Assembly: GCA_965224495.1 (NCBI GenBank)
Contig: CBDCZI010000029.1
Location: forward strand, 310,001-374,000
Length of the DNA: 64,000 nt
From: CBDCZI01 sp965224495
Lineage (GTDB): Bacteria > Bacteroidota > Bacteroidia > Cytophagales > JAAEPT01
Direction of reading: 5' to 3'
Shown: positions 17,272-26,641 of the stretch, in pieces
Numbering within the stretch: the first letter of the stretch is position 1
How the letters are laid out: each line of letters opens with the position of its first letter
Notes under the pieces: model-generated
Seen by the model: only the letters and a program-made list of their open reading frames with translations
Databases searched by the model: none
Told to the model about the DNA's origin: nothing
Translations under genes and position numbers: made by a program

Positions 17272-17715
17272 AGCTTTGTCAACTTTTTCTCACGGTTAAT
17301 TTTTTTCGGGAATTAAAATAAGGAGCGTCTTTGATGGTCTCTCTCATTGAGTAAAAAAGCTATTTTCATTCTTTCGGGTAGAAGTAGTTGTCCATCGAAA
17401 AAGTAAGTTACCAATAATCAAATGAATGGTGGTGTGATTGGTTGTGGTTTAGTTTTTTTGTTTTGAAAGGACTCAAGTCACGTAATATATAGGCGAAATA
17501 ACTAATCGCTATTTTTAAATCGGCTTAGGGATAGAAGAGAAAATCCTTTTGTGAGGAACGAACAAAAGATTGTAACGTATAGCCCGACCCGTACTGACTT
17601 TTGTCTGTTTATTTGTTTTCTATTGGGAAGGCGTCTGTATATTGGAATCAAATCATTTCATCGCAAAGGGGAAGCTCCAAATAATAAAAAAAATGGTTAT
17701 TTATAGATTAGACAT
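17272..17715. other. Intergenic region between porT and acs
   Basis: About 440 bases without a credible coding frame. It contains copy A of the hairpin repeat family (17521-17591). Otherwise I see only AT-rich sequence. Confidence 0.5.
17521..17591 (+). repeat. Intergenic hairpin repeat, copy A
   Basis: The unit reads CGGCTTAGGGATAG, then AAATCC, the stem CTTTTGT-gaggaacga-ACAAAAG, then ATTGTAACGTATAGCCCGACCCG. The same left arm, stem and AGCCCG right arm recur at 46980-47113, 52828-52970, 56948-57015 and 57535-57606, always outside genes. Confidence 0.8.
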
Positions 17716-17717
17716 AA

Positions 17718-17750
17718 AAAAAAGCCACGAATATAATCCGTGGCTTTTGC
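17718..17750 (-). terminator. Terminator after acs
   Basis: AAGCCACG and CGTGGCTT pair around an eight-base loop. On the minus strand eight T follow. It lies about 15 bases after the acs stop. Confidence 0.85.
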
Positions 17751-17764
17751 TATTTTTTGTTTTT

Positions 17765-19672
17765 TTATTTCGCTGGAACCAATGCGCCCTCGATAATAGT
17801 ATCTACGACAGATGGGTCTAACAATGTAGAAGTGTCGCCTAATGAAGAAACGTCACCTTCGGCAATTTTTCTCAATATACGACGCATGATTTTACCCGAA
17901 CGAGTCTTTGGTAAACCTGTTACAAATTGTATCATATCTGGCTTAGCAATCGGTCCGATAGAGGTAGTTACACCTGCTAAAATGTTCTTTTTCAATTCAT
18001 CTTCGTTTGAAATCTCACCGTCGCAAATGACATAAGCATAAATACCTTGTCCTTTGATTTTGTGAGGGTAACCAACAATCGCCGATTCAAGTACTTTAGG
18101 GTGCTCATTGATGGCGTTTTCTACCTCTGCTGTACCCATTCTGTGTCCTGAAACGTTGATTACGTCATCTACACGTCCTGTAATTCTGTAATATCCGTCT
18201 TCATCTCTTCGGCAACCATCTCCTGTGAAATACATTCCTGGATAAGTTCCGAAATAAGTGTCTTTACACCTTTGGTGGTCTCCGTAAGTTGTTCTTAAAA
18301 TCGAAGGGAAAGGGAATTTGATACAAAGGTTTCCTTCGACTGCGTTTCCTTCCAATTCGTTTCCGTCTGCATCCATCAATGCCAATTGAATTCCTGGCAT
18401 TGGAAGTGTTGCACACGTTGGTTTTTGAGGTGTAATACCTGCCATTGGCGCGATTAAGAAACCTGCAGTTTCTGTTTGCCAATAGGTATCAACAATTGGG
18501 CATTTTCTATGTCCGATATGCTCGTGGTACCAGTGCCAAGCTTCTTCGTTGATAGGTTCTCCAACCGAACCTAAAACTCTTAGGTTAGATAGGTCATATT
18601 TGGCAGGGAACTCTGTTCCGTAAGCCATCAATGCTCTGATTGCTGTTGGTGCGGTATAGAAAATGTTTACTTTATGTTTTTCACAAATTTCCCAAAAACG
18701 TCCTGCGTCTGGGTAGGTTGGTACACCTTCAAACATTAATGAAGTTGCTCCTGCTAATAATGGTCCGTAAATAATGTAAGAGTGCCCTGTAATCCACCCG
18801 ATATCGGCTGTACACCAATAAATTTCTTCTTCTTTGTATTGAAAGGCGTTGCGGAAAGTATAGTCTGTGTAAACCATATAACCTCCTGTTGTGTGCACAA
18901 CTCCTTTAGGCTGACCAGTCGAACCAGAAGTGTAAAGAATAAATAAAGGGTCTTCAGCATCTACTTCTGCCGCTTCGTTTTTATCATCTACTTTCGCACA
19001 TTCGTCATGCCACCATTTATCACGTCCGTCCACCATAGTGACTTCTGCGTTGGTTCTTTTTACAACGATTACTGTTTCTACGCAATCAGCAGTTTCACAA
19101 GCTGTGTCAACTACTTTTTTAACAGCAATGTTTTTTGCTCCACGGAAGTTTCCGTCTGAGGTTAAAATAACTTTTGCTTTTGCATCGTTTACTCTGTCAG
19201 ACAATGCTGAGGCTGAAAATCCTGCGAAAACTACCGAATGAATAGCTCCGATACGTGCACAGGCTAAACAAGCAATGGCTAATTCGGGTATCATTGGCAT
19301 ATAAAGACAAACTCTGTCGCCTTTTTTTACACCGTTTGCAAGCAACATATTTGATGCTTCACAAACTTTGCTATGCAATTCTTTATAAGTAAGCGTAATT
19401 GCTTTTTCGTCCGTCCCACTTGGTTCCCAAATAATAGCGGGTTGGTTAGGGCGGGTTTCTAAATGTCTGTCCAAACAGTTTTCAGTGATATTTAATTTAC
19501 CACCTTTAAACCATTCTACTTTTGCTTCGTTAAAATCCCATTCTAACGTCTTATCCCACTTCTTTTTCCAAACGAATTGTTCTGCTTTATCATCCCAAAA
19601 TGCTTCTGGGTTATCTACACTTTTTTGGTATTCTTGGAAATAATCAGAGAAATTATTTATTGAATTTGACAT
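17765..19672 (-). CDS. acs: Acetyl-CoA synthetase (AMP-forming)
   Basis: Activates acetate to acetyl-CoA through acetyl-AMP. It is 635 residues, close to the usual 650. The N-terminal acetyl-CoA synthetase block lies in YQKSVDNPEAFWDDKA. The P-loop is YTSGSTGQPKGVVHTTGG (about 248-265), the adenylate site is VDTYWQTETAG, the hinge is RITGRVDDVINVSGHRMGT, and the regulatory lysine motif KTRSGKIMRRILRKIA is near the C-terminus (the Lys in SGK is the known acetylation site of the family). It is a single minus-strand gene, divergent from the Omp85-like gene. Confidence 0.97.
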   Translation of the reverse strand: MSNSINNFSDYFQEYQKSVDNPEAFWDDKAEQFVWKKKWDKTLEWDFNEAKVEWFKGGKLNITENCLDRHLETRPNQPAIIWEPSGTDEKAITLTYKELHSKVCEASNMLLANGVKKGDRVCLYMPMIPELAIACLACARIGAIHSVVFAGFSASALSDRVNDAKAKVILTSDGNFRGAKNIAVKKVVDTACETADCVETVIVVKRTNAEVTMVDGRDKWWHDECAKVDDKNEAAEVDAEDPLFILYTSGSTGQPKGVVHTTGGYMVYTDYTFRNAFQYKEEEIYWCTADIGWITGHSYIIYGPLLAGATSLMFEGVPTYPDAGRFWEICEKHKVNIFYTAPTAIRALMAYGTEFPAKYDLSNLRVLGSVGEPINEEAWHWYHEHIGHRKCPIVDTYWQTETAGFLIAPMAGITPQKPTCATLPMPGIQLALMDADGNELEGNAVEGNLCIKFPFPSILRTTYGDHQRCKDTYFGTYPGMYFTGDGCRRDEDGYYRITGRVDDVINVSGHRMGTAEVENAINEHPKVLESAIVGYPHKIKGQGIYAYVICDGEISNEDELKKNILAGVTTSIGPIAKPDMIQFVTGLPKTRSGKIMRRILRKIAEGDVSSLGDTSTLLDPSVVDTIIEGALVPAK

Positions 19673-19723
19673 ATTTATGTAATGCTTGTGTTTAGTTAAT
19701 TTGTGTTTGTGGAAAGCAATTTC

Positions 19724-19752
19724 TTGTTTTCAGTTACAATATATTACCTTTG
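19724..19752 (+). promoter_or_regulatory. Promoter of the Omp85-like gene
   Basis: TTG (19724-19726), an 18-base spacer and TACCTTTG (19745-19752) match the consensus. Its position shows that translation cannot begin at the upstream ATG (19686) and supports the GTG at 19770. Confidence 0.7.
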
Positions 19753-19769
19753 AGTCTAAATTCCCAAAA

Positions 19770-21188
19770 GTGAGGCAATCTATTATCGTTTTTTTTCTTC
19801 TTTTTATTCAGTCTTTGGTTGGGTACAGTCAGGTTGACCTTGCTGTAGGTGATACTTTAAGACTGGATAGGGTGATTGTTGACCAAGTGATTTTGGTAGG
19901 CAACCGTCGGACAAAATCTTATGTTATTCAACGTGAACTGACTTTTAATCAGGGAGATACTTTGTTGGTTTCGGATACAAATAAAGTTTTTTCGAGGACA
20001 CGAGATAATGTTTTTAATACGGGTTTATTTGTCAGTGTAAAGACTGAAGTTTACGAGACTGGGTTGTCGCATTATATTTTGGTTTTGAAGTTGAAAGAGC
20101 GTTGGTACTCGTGGCCGATACCGATTTTAGAATTAGCGGATAGGAATTTTAATGAATGGGTAGAGGAAAGAGGTGCTGATTGGAAAAGAATAAATATAGG
20201 TGTTGATTTTAAACAAGAAAATTTCAGAGGTCGAAATGAACAGTTACGTGTCAAATTACAGACAGGGTTTACGAAAAAGTATGAGTTGTTTTACACGATT
20301 CCTTATGTTGATACTAAACGAAAGTCAGGGCTTCAATTTGCGGTGTCTTATTCGACTAATAAAATAGTCGCTCACCAAACTTTTGGTAATAAATTACTTT
20401 ACCACGATGGGGAGCAAGTGAATAGAAAACGTTTTTATAGTAGTGTGGCTTTTTTGCGAAGGGGAAAACTGTACAGTCAGCATAAAATGAAGTTGAGGTT
20501 CAATAAAAATAGTATTTCTGATACGATTAAGGAGCTTAATTCAGCTTACTTTCAATCGGGGAATAACCAACGTTATTTTGAGTTGATTTATACGTTTACT
20601 CACGACAAACGAGATATTAAATATTATGCACGAAAAGGTCACTTTACAGAAGTAGAGGGACGTAAACTTGGCTTGGGGTTGTTTGGCGATGTAAATCAGT
20701 TCGATGCTTACTTGACTCATTCACGCTACCTTCCTTTGACTAAAAAGCTGTTTTTTTCGGCTATGGTGCGAGGGAAGTATGCTGTGGCTCAAAAACAAAA
20801 TTTCTTTAATAACAAAGCGATGGGCTATTACGAAGATTTTGTTCGGGGCTATGAACTTTATGCGATTGATGGACAAAAATATATTCTCAATAGAAATGAA
20901 CTGAAATTGAATTTATTAAACAAAACGTTTCATTTGGAAAAGCATATAGGTAGTAACCAATTTAGTACAGTGCCTTTACAGATTTACCTCAAGTCGTATG
21001 CTGATTTTGGTTGGGTAAAAGATACCAGTTTTGGTCACCTCAATCCTCAATTAAATGATAAGTTACTTTCTGGGGTAGGTGTAGGGCTTGATTTTGTTAC
21101 GTTTTATGATGCTGTTATTCGTTTGGAATATTCTTACAATCAACTTAACGAACACGGTTTTTTCTTGCATATTGGAGCGAGTATTTAG
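19770..21188 (+). CDS. Omp85/BamA-like outer-membrane protein
   Basis: 472 residues from the GTG at 19770, which yields a clean signal peptide (RQSIIVFFLLFIQSLVGYS-Q). An in-frame ATG at 19686 lies upstream of the promoter and was rejected. One POTRA-like domain follows (about 32-115: VDQVILVGNRRTKSYVIQRE, DNVFNTGLFVSVKTEV), then a 16-strand-type surface antigen barrel with GRNEQLRVKLQTGF and VRGYELYAIDGQKY, the latter resembling the conserved Omp85 loop motif. The single POTRA and short length argue against the main BamA; it is likely an accessory Omp85 protein of unknown substrate. Confidence 0.8.
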   Translation: MRQSIIVFFLLFIQSLVGYSQVDLAVGDTLRLDRVIVDQVILVGNRRTKSYVIQRELTFNQGDTLLVSDTNKVFSRTRDNVFNTGLFVSVKTEVYETGLSHYILVLKLKERWYSWPIPILELADRNFNEWVEERGADWKRINIGVDFKQENFRGRNEQLRVKLQTGFTKKYELFYTIPYVDTKRKSGLQFAVSYSTNKIVAHQTFGNKLLYHDGEQVNRKRFYSSVAFLRRGKLYSQHKMKLRFNKNSISDTIKELNSAYFQSGNNQRYFELIYTFTHDKRDIKYYARKGHFTEVEGRKLGLGLFGDVNQFDAYLTHSRYLPLTKKLFFSAMVRGKYAVAQKQNFFNNKAMGYYEDFVRGYELYAIDGQKYILNRNELKLNLLNKTFHLEKHIGSNQFSTVPLQIYLKSYADFGWVKDTSFGHLNPQLNDKLLSGVGVGLDFVTFYDAVIRLEYSYNQLNEHGFFLHIGASI

Positions 21189-21286
21189 GTAATTAATGGA
21201 GTTGTACCATATAAATTAAGGCGTTTTCTATTAAGACTACTGATTCCAAATAAGCTTATTTAAGGAAAGAATGTCAGTCTTTTTAT

Positions 21287-21294
21287 TATTTTTG
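21287..21294 (+). promoter_or_regulatory. Candidate -7 box for fumarase
   Basis: TATTTTTG fits TAnnTTTG and overlaps the possible GTG start at 21294, so that start is excluded and the ATG at 21333 is favoured. No TTG at -33. Confidence 0.45.
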
Positions 21295-21311
21295 TGGTAC
21301 ACGAACTTAAC

Positions 21312-21324
21312 AGGTCGGTGACCT
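21312..21324 (+). promoter_or_regulatory. Short leader hairpin AGGTC-GGT-GACCT before fumarase
   Basis: The same 5-bp stem and 3-base loop as before fabD, followed by an A-run and the ATG nine bases later. The function is unknown. Confidence 0.35.
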
Positions 21325-21332
21325 CAAAAAAA

Positions 21333-22937
21333 ATGGCAGATTTTAGTTACCAAAAACCGTTTCCTCTTTCTAAAGACGAAACGAAATATAAATTGATTTC
21401 AAAGGAAGGTGTTTCTACCATTGAGGTAGATGGACGCAAATTATTGAAAATTGAGCCCGAAGCATTGGCTGTGTTGTCTGAGAAGGCGATGGAGGATGTC
21501 TCTTTTTTGTTGCGACCTGCACATTTAGAAAAGGTGGCTAAAATCTTAGATGACCCTGAAGCGACGGATAACGATCGTTTTGTTGCCTATACCTTGTTGC
21601 AAAATGCGGTGACGGCTGTGGAGGGGGAGTTGCCTTCGTGCCAAGATACGGGGACGGCTATCGTGATGGGAAAAAAAGGAGAGGATGTGTTTACGGGGGC
21701 AAATGACCCTGAGTTTTTGTCGAAAGGGGTTTATAATGCTTTTGCGAAGAGGAATTTACGTTATTCTCAAATTGTGGCAATGAATATGTTTGACGAAGTG
21801 AATACGGGGTCAAATTTACCTGCACAAATCGACTTGTACGCCGAACAAGGAAACGAATACAAGTTTTTGTTTATGGCAAAAGGTGGTGGTTCGGCAAACA
21901 AAACATTTTTATACCAAAAGACAAAGGCTTTATTGAACGAAGTGAGTTTGGCGGCTTTTGTTGCTGAGAAAATAAAAGATTTGGGAACGTCTGCTTGTCC
22001 GCCTTATCACTTGGCTTTTGTGATTGGGGGAACGTCGGCAGAGGCAAATTTAAAATCTGTGAAGTTGGCTTCTGCTGGTTATTACGACAATTTACCAACG
22101 GAAGGAAACGCAGGAGGTCAGGCTTTTAGAGATTTGGAATGGGAGAAAAAAGTACAAGATATTTGTGAAAACAGTGAGATAGGTGCACAGTTTGGTGGGA
22201 AATATTTCACGCATGATGTAAAAGTTATCCGTTTGCCTCGTCACGCAGCGTCTTGCCCTGTTGGGTTAGGGGTGAGTTGCTCGGCAGATAGAAATATTAA
22301 AGGAAAGATTACAGAAGAGGGTATTTTTGTAGAGCAGTTGGAAGAAAATCCTGCGAGATTATTACCTGCAGAAGCACCGCATTTAGAAGAGGCAATTGAT
22401 GTTGATTTGGATCAGCCAATGGATAAAGTATTGGCTATATTGTCTAAATACCCAATTAAGACCCGATTGAAATTAAAAGGAACGCTGATTGTGGCTAGGG
22501 ATTCGGCTCACGCAAGAATAAAAGAAATGCTAGACGCTGGGCAACCAATGCCTGAGTATTTTAAAAATCACCCAATTTATTATGCTGGACCAGCTAAAAC
22601 ACCAAAAGGAATGGCTTCAGGTTCGTTTGGACCAACTACTGCTGGGCGTATGGATCCTTATGTGGGTGAATTTCAAGCAAAGCGTGGTTCGATGATTATG
22701 TTGGCAAAAGGAAACCGTTCGGCTGGCGTACGAGAGTCTTGTAAGAAAAATGGTGGTTTTTATTTAGGTTCTATCGGAGGTCCTGCGGCTATTTTAGCGA
22801 AAGAAAACATTAAATCTGTTGAGGTAGTCGATTTTCCTGAGTTAGGAATGGAGGCTGTTCGTAAGATAGAAATAGTTGATTTCCCTGCTTTTATTATTTG
22901 TGATGACAAAGGAAATGATTTCTTTAAAGATATGTAA
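21333..22937 (+). CDS. Fumarate hydratase, class I
   Basis: An iron-sulfur fumarase interconverting fumarate and malate in the TCA cycle. It is 534 residues from the ATG at 21333 (MADFSYQKPF), in the FumA/FumB one-chain layout with an N-terminal alpha domain (to about 350) and a C-terminal beta domain (from about 370). Candidate cluster cysteines lie in PSCQDTGTAI and in CPVGLGVSCSAD. GSFGPTTAGRMD is a signature of the beta domain. It is a single gene with its own promoter, leader hairpin and terminator. Confidence 0.95.
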   Translation: MADFSYQKPFPLSKDETKYKLISKEGVSTIEVDGRKLLKIEPEALAVLSEKAMEDVSFLLRPAHLEKVAKILDDPEATDNDRFVAYTLLQNAVTAVEGELPSCQDTGTAIVMGKKGEDVFTGANDPEFLSKGVYNAFAKRNLRYSQIVAMNMFDEVNTGSNLPAQIDLYAEQGNEYKFLFMAKGGGSANKTFLYQKTKALLNEVSLAAFVAEKIKDLGTSACPPYHLAFVIGGTSAEANLKSVKLASAGYYDNLPTEGNAGGQAFRDLEWEKKVQDICENSEIGAQFGGKYFTHDVKVIRLPRHAASCPVGLGVSCSADRNIKGKITEEGIFVEQLEENPARLLPAEAPHLEEAIDVDLDQPMDKVLAILSKYPIKTRLKLKGTLIVARDSAHARIKEMLDAGQPMPEYFKNHPIYYAGPAKTPKGMASGSFGPTTAGRMDPYVGEFQAKRGSMIMLAKGNRSAGVRESCKKNGGFYLGSIGGPAAILAKENIKSVEVVDFPELGMEAVRKIEIVDFPAFIICDDKGNDFFKDM

Positions 22938-22961
22938 TAATTAAGTTTTTACGGAATAGAT

Positions 22962-22994
22962 AAAGGAGCTGTGTTTGACACGGCTCCTTTTGTT
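22962..22994 (+). terminator. Terminator after fumarase
   Basis: AAAGGAGCTGTG and CACGGCTCCTTT pair around TTTGA, then TTGTTTT. Confidence 0.85.
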
Positions 22995-23032
22995 TTAAAG
23001 AGAGATACTTTCCTATAACTTAAATTAATGGC

Positions 23033-23040
23033 TATCTTTG
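23033..23040 (+). promoter_or_regulatory. Candidate -7 box for the porin-like gene
   Basis: TATCTTTG fits TAnnTTTG. It overlaps a possible TTG start at 23038, so the ATG at 23068 is preferred. Confidence 0.5.
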
Positions 23041-23067
23041 TTGAATAATTCAAAATTAGCAAATAAA

Positions 23068-24239
23068 ATGTATTTCAAGACTTCGATTTTCAATCAAAAG
23101 GCTGTTCTTTTTTTTATAGTGTTTTTTCAATTAGCAACGTTGTCTTTTGGGCAAGTAGAGGATGCTTTTGAGTTTGAAGCAGCTGTTACTGGAGATGTAG
23201 CAAGTAATATGGTTGGAGGAGTGAAACAAGGTGTTGTCTATCTTGGGAATATTGATCTGCAATTGACTTTTGATACAGAAAAAGCCAAATTATGGAAGGG
23301 CGGGACGTTTTTTGCTTACGGACTAAATAACCACGGAAAACCTTTGTCGGGTTTGGTGGGCGATTTACAAGTAACCAATAATATTGAGGCAGATGCAAAC
23401 ACACGTTTGTATGAACTTTGGTACCAGCAAAAGTTTGGTAAGTTTGCTGTTACGGTAGGACAACACGATTTGAATTCAGAATTTGCAGTGAGCGAAACGG
23501 CTTTGGTTTTTCTTCAGAGTTCGTTTGGTTTTCAGCCCGATATTTCAACAAACCCACCTGTGTCACAGTTTCCTGTTGCTACGGTAGGTGTTTTTGCTAA
23601 ATGGGAGGTGTCAGATAGATTTACCATTATTGGTGCTGTTTATGATGGCAACCCAGGAGATGAAGTGAGTAACCCTAATTCGGTAAATGTGCAATTGAAA
23701 CAAGAGGAGGGAGCAATGACAATTGCAGAGTTACAATATACTTACAAAAGAGATAGTGTTATTAAAGGAACGTATAAATTAGGGCTTTGGAACCATACAG
23801 CAACAGCTGTTTCGTTGAGTGACCCAACAAAAGAATATAAAAATGACCAAGGTTTTTATTTTATCGCTGACCAACTGTTGTTGGCAGAGGTTAATGATTT
23901 ACAGCAAGGTTTGATGGCATTTGGTCAAGTCGGTTTTGCCCTAAAGATGCCAATACGATAGCGTCTTATATAGGAGGAGGAGTTCGTTACAAAGGTTTTT
24001 TTAAGAAAAGAGACGAAGATGAATTGGCTTTAGCGGTAGGGCACGTATTTCTTTCTGACGCGTATAAAACAGTAAATAACATAACAAAAGATGAAACAGT
24101 TATCGAATTGACATACAATATGAGGTTGAATAAGTATTTTTCTATACAACCTGATTTGCAATACGTGATTACACCAAGTGGAAATGCTGCGATTGATGAT
24201 GCTTTAATTGGTGCTGTACGAGTGAAATTGGAGTTTTAG
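23068..24239 (+). pseudogene. Frameshifted outer-membrane porin (OprB-like)
   Basis: The first frame runs from the ATG at 23068 with a signal peptide (AVLFFIVFFQLATLSFG-Q) to a stop at 23961. The second frame continues the same barrel (PKDANTIASYIGGGVRY, then LALAVGHVFLSDAYKT) to 24239, ending in VRVKLEF with a terminal Phe. The two join if one C is restored in the CCC run at 23939-23941. The whole would be about 390 residues and resembles carbohydrate-selective OprB porins (GKFAVTVGQHDLNSEFAVSE, YTYKRDSVIKGTYKLGLW). It may be a true one-base deletion or a sequencing error in a short homopolymer; the rest of the reading frame is undamaged. Confidence 0.8.
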
Positions 24240-24314
24240 TTCTCTTTTTTGGACTATTTTCAATTCCTACCCAATTCATTGTAGCCAAATGTTTATTTTA
24301 GGCTAATAACTTGC

Positions 24315-24322
24315 TATTTTTG
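24315..24322 (+). promoter_or_regulatory. Candidate -7 box for trpS
   Basis: TATTTTTG fits TAnnTTTG, 16 bases before the trpS ATG at 24338. A T-rich stretch lies at the -33 distance. Confidence 0.45.
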
Positions 24323-24337
24323 TTTAAAATAAGAACA

Positions 24338-25312
24338 ATGGCAAGAGTATTAACAGGTATCCAAAGTACAGGTATTCCACATTTGGGGAATATATTAGGG
24401 GCTATGCGTCCAGCAATTGAGTTAGCAAACGAAGGTGCAAATGAGGCATTTATTTTTATTGCGGATTTACATTCTTTTACAGCGATAAAAGAAGGGCAAA
24501 CTATTCGTGACAATACGTACGCTGCTGCTGCCGCGTGGTTGGCTTGTGGTTTAGATACAGATAAGAATGTCTTTTACCGTCAGTCAGACATTCCTGAAGT
24601 TTGTGAGTTGATGTGGTATTTGGGTTGTACTACACCTGTGCCTATGCTTGAAAATGCCCATTCTTTTAAAGATAAAAGTGCCAAGTTAGAAAAAAATCAA
24701 ATCAATATGGGGCTGTTTAATTACCCTGTTTTGATGGCAGCAGATATTTTGCTTTACCACGCAGATTTAGTACCTGTTGGAAAAGACCAAAAGCAACATT
24801 TAGAAATTACAAGAGATTTGGCTCGTTCATTTAATCATAATTACGGAGAGATTTTTACGGTTCCAGAACCGAAAATAAACGAAGAGATGATGATAATACC
24901 AGGGACAGACGGTCAAAAAATGAGTAAGTCGTACGGTAATACTATAAATATTTTCTTGGCAGAGAAAAAATTGAAAAAAAACGTGATGGCTATTCAAACG
25001 GATAGTAAAGAGTTAGAAGAACCTAAAGACCCTGAAACTTGTAACGTGTTTAAATTGTATGAATTGATGGCTTCAAAGGAGCAAATTGATACGATGAGAG
25101 CTAATTATTTAGCAGGAGGTTTTGGTTATGGTCACGCTAAAAAAGAATTACTTGGGTTGTTAATCGATGAATTTTCGGAAGAAAGAAGAATTTACAACGA
25201 ACTGATTGATGACCGTACATTGATTGATGCCGAATTGAAAAAAGGAGCTGAAAAAGCAAGAGCGGTAGCAAGAAAAACATTGGATACAATTAGAGAGAAA
25301 GTAGGGTATTAG
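24338..25312 (+). CDS. trpS: Tryptophanyl-tRNA synthetase
   Basis: A class I aminoacyl-tRNA synthetase charging tRNA-Trp. It is 324 residues (about 330 is usual). The HIGH-type signature is STGIPHLGNILGA near the N-terminus, and the KMSKS loop is intact in GTDGQKMSKSYGN. The start is the ATG at 24338 (MARVLTGIQSTG); an upstream in-frame start at 24311 lies before the -7 box. It converges with hflX across a shared terminator. Confidence 0.97.
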   Translation: MARVLTGIQSTGIPHLGNILGAMRPAIELANEGANEAFIFIADLHSFTAIKEGQTIRDNTYAAAAAWLACGLDTDKNVFYRQSDIPEVCELMWYLGCTTPVPMLENAHSFKDKSAKLEKNQINMGLFNYPVLMAADILLYHADLVPVGKDQKQHLEITRDLARSFNHNYGEIFTVPEPKINEEMMIIPGTDGQKMSKSYGNTINIFLAEKKLKKNVMAIQTDSKELEEPKDPETCNVFKLYELMASKEQIDTMRANYLAGGFGYGHAKKELLGLLIDEFSEERRIYNELIDDRTLIDAELKKGAEKARAVARKTLDTIREKVGY

Positions 25313-25386
25313 GTAGATCCGTTTAGTAATAGAAGAAGGAGATTTGATAAAATGGAAAACTTGTTACTTCTTGATGATTATCCCAC

Positions 25387-25426
25387 AAAAAAGCCTATGC
25401 TGAAATTTCAGCATAGGCTTTTTATG
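25387..25426. terminator. Bidirectional terminator between trpS and hflX
   Basis: AAAAAGCCTATGCTGAAA and TTTCAGCATAGGCTTTTT form an almost perfect palindrome with A and T runs at its ends. Confidence 0.9.
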
Positions 25427-25439
25427 TGTTTTTAAAACT

Positions 25440-26639
25440 TTACCCTTGGTACTCTTGTTGTAAGAAGTTAGGGAAAATAGTGTAATGTTTTTCGGCTACA
25501 AAACCATACAATTCTCGTTTGAGGTCCTCGTAGTTTTCTTTTGATTTAGCTGAAGTAAACACCACTTTTACATTGTCTTTCGTATTTGCCTCGGCAATAC
25601 TTTTCAAGTGTAAATCAAAATCTTCAAACTCTTCGTACTTATCGTAACGGTAAGTGTCAAGTTTGTTAAACACCAATAAAGTTGGCATATCTTGTACGCC
25701 GATTTCTGCTAAAGTAGCATTTACAACTTCCAATTGGTCTTCGTACGCTTCGTGCGAAATATCGACTACGTGCATCAAAATATCAGCCTCTCTTACTTCA
25801 TCTAAAGTGGATTTGAAACACTCTATCAGTCCGTGAGGAAGTTTACGAATAAAACCTACTGTATCTGTTAATAAGAAAGGAATGTGACTTAATACCACTT
25901 TTCTTACCGTAGAATCTACCGTTGCAAATAATTTATTTTCTGCGAAGATATCAACTTTCGCCAACAAGTTCATCAAAGTAGATTTACCGACATTGGTATA
26001 ACCAACAATGGCAACTCTCGCCAATTGTCCACGGTTTTTACGTTGTGTTACGCCTTGTTTGTCGATTTGCTTCAAACGTACTTTTAGCCTTGATATAGTA
26101 TCTCTAATCGCACGTTTATCAGTTTCTATCTCTTTTTCCCCCGAACCACCACGTGTGTTTGTTCCTCCTCTCTGACGCTCTAAGTGTGTCCAAAGATTTG
26201 TCAAACGAGGTAATAGATACTGTGAACGTGCCAATTCTACTTGTGTTTTTGCTTGTGCTGTTTTGGCTCTAAACAAGAAAATATCTAAAATCAATAAACT
26301 TCTGTCATAGATTTTGACGTCTAACTCATTTTCGATATTTCGAACTTGAGAAGGTGTCAAGTCATCGTCAAAAATCACACAGTCAATATCCTCTTCTTTA
26401 ACAACGTCTTTGATTTCTTGCAATTTTCCTTTTCCGACAAACGTACGTTTGTCAGGTCGTTCCAACGATTGCGTAAATTTCGCTGTGGTTTCGATATTTA
26501 TAGTACCTGCCAAAAACTCTAACTCAGCCAAATATTCTTTGGTTTTTTCTAAGTTTTGCTTTTGACTCACTAAAGCTACTAATATAGCTTTGTCTGCGAT
26601 ACTTGATTCGTCTGTATCGTACAATGTTCCCTTAGCCAT
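25440..26639 (-). CDS. hflX: Ribosome-associated GTPase HflX
   Basis: A 399-residue GTPase linked to ribosome splitting and rescue in other bacteria. The N-terminal HflX domain includes DDDLTPSQVRNIENEL (about 97-112) and the linker ERQRGGTNTRGGSGEKEIETD. The G domain has G1 GYTNVGKSTL (about 217-226), G3 DTVGFIRKLPHGLI and G4 FNKLD. It starts two bases after the stop of the upstream small membrane protein, so both are probably one transcript. Confidence 0.95.
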   Translation of the reverse strand: MAKGTLYDTDESSIADKAILVALVSQKQNLEKTKEYLAELEFLAGTINIETTAKFTQSLERPDKRTFVGKGKLQEIKDVVKEEDIDCVIFDDDLTPSQVRNIENELDVKIYDRSLLILDIFLFRAKTAQAKTQVELARSQYLLPRLTNLWTHLERQRGGTNTRGGSGEKEIETDKRAIRDTISRLKVRLKQIDKQGVTQRKNRGQLARVAIVGYTNVGKSTLMNLLAKVDIFAENKLFATVDSTVRKVVLSHIPFLLTDTVGFIRKLPHGLIECFKSTLDEVREADILMHVVDISHEAYEDQLEVVNATLAEIGVQDMPTLLVFNKLDTYRYDKYEEFEDFDLHLKSIAEANTKDNVKVVFTSAKSKENYEDLKRELYGFVAEKHYTIFPNFLQQEYQG

Positions 26640-26641
26640 AA

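Noticed and set aside
19686..19769. 28-residue N-terminal extension of the Omp85-like protein
   Set aside because: The promoter with TTG and TACCTTTG lies inside it, and it would bury the signal peptide.
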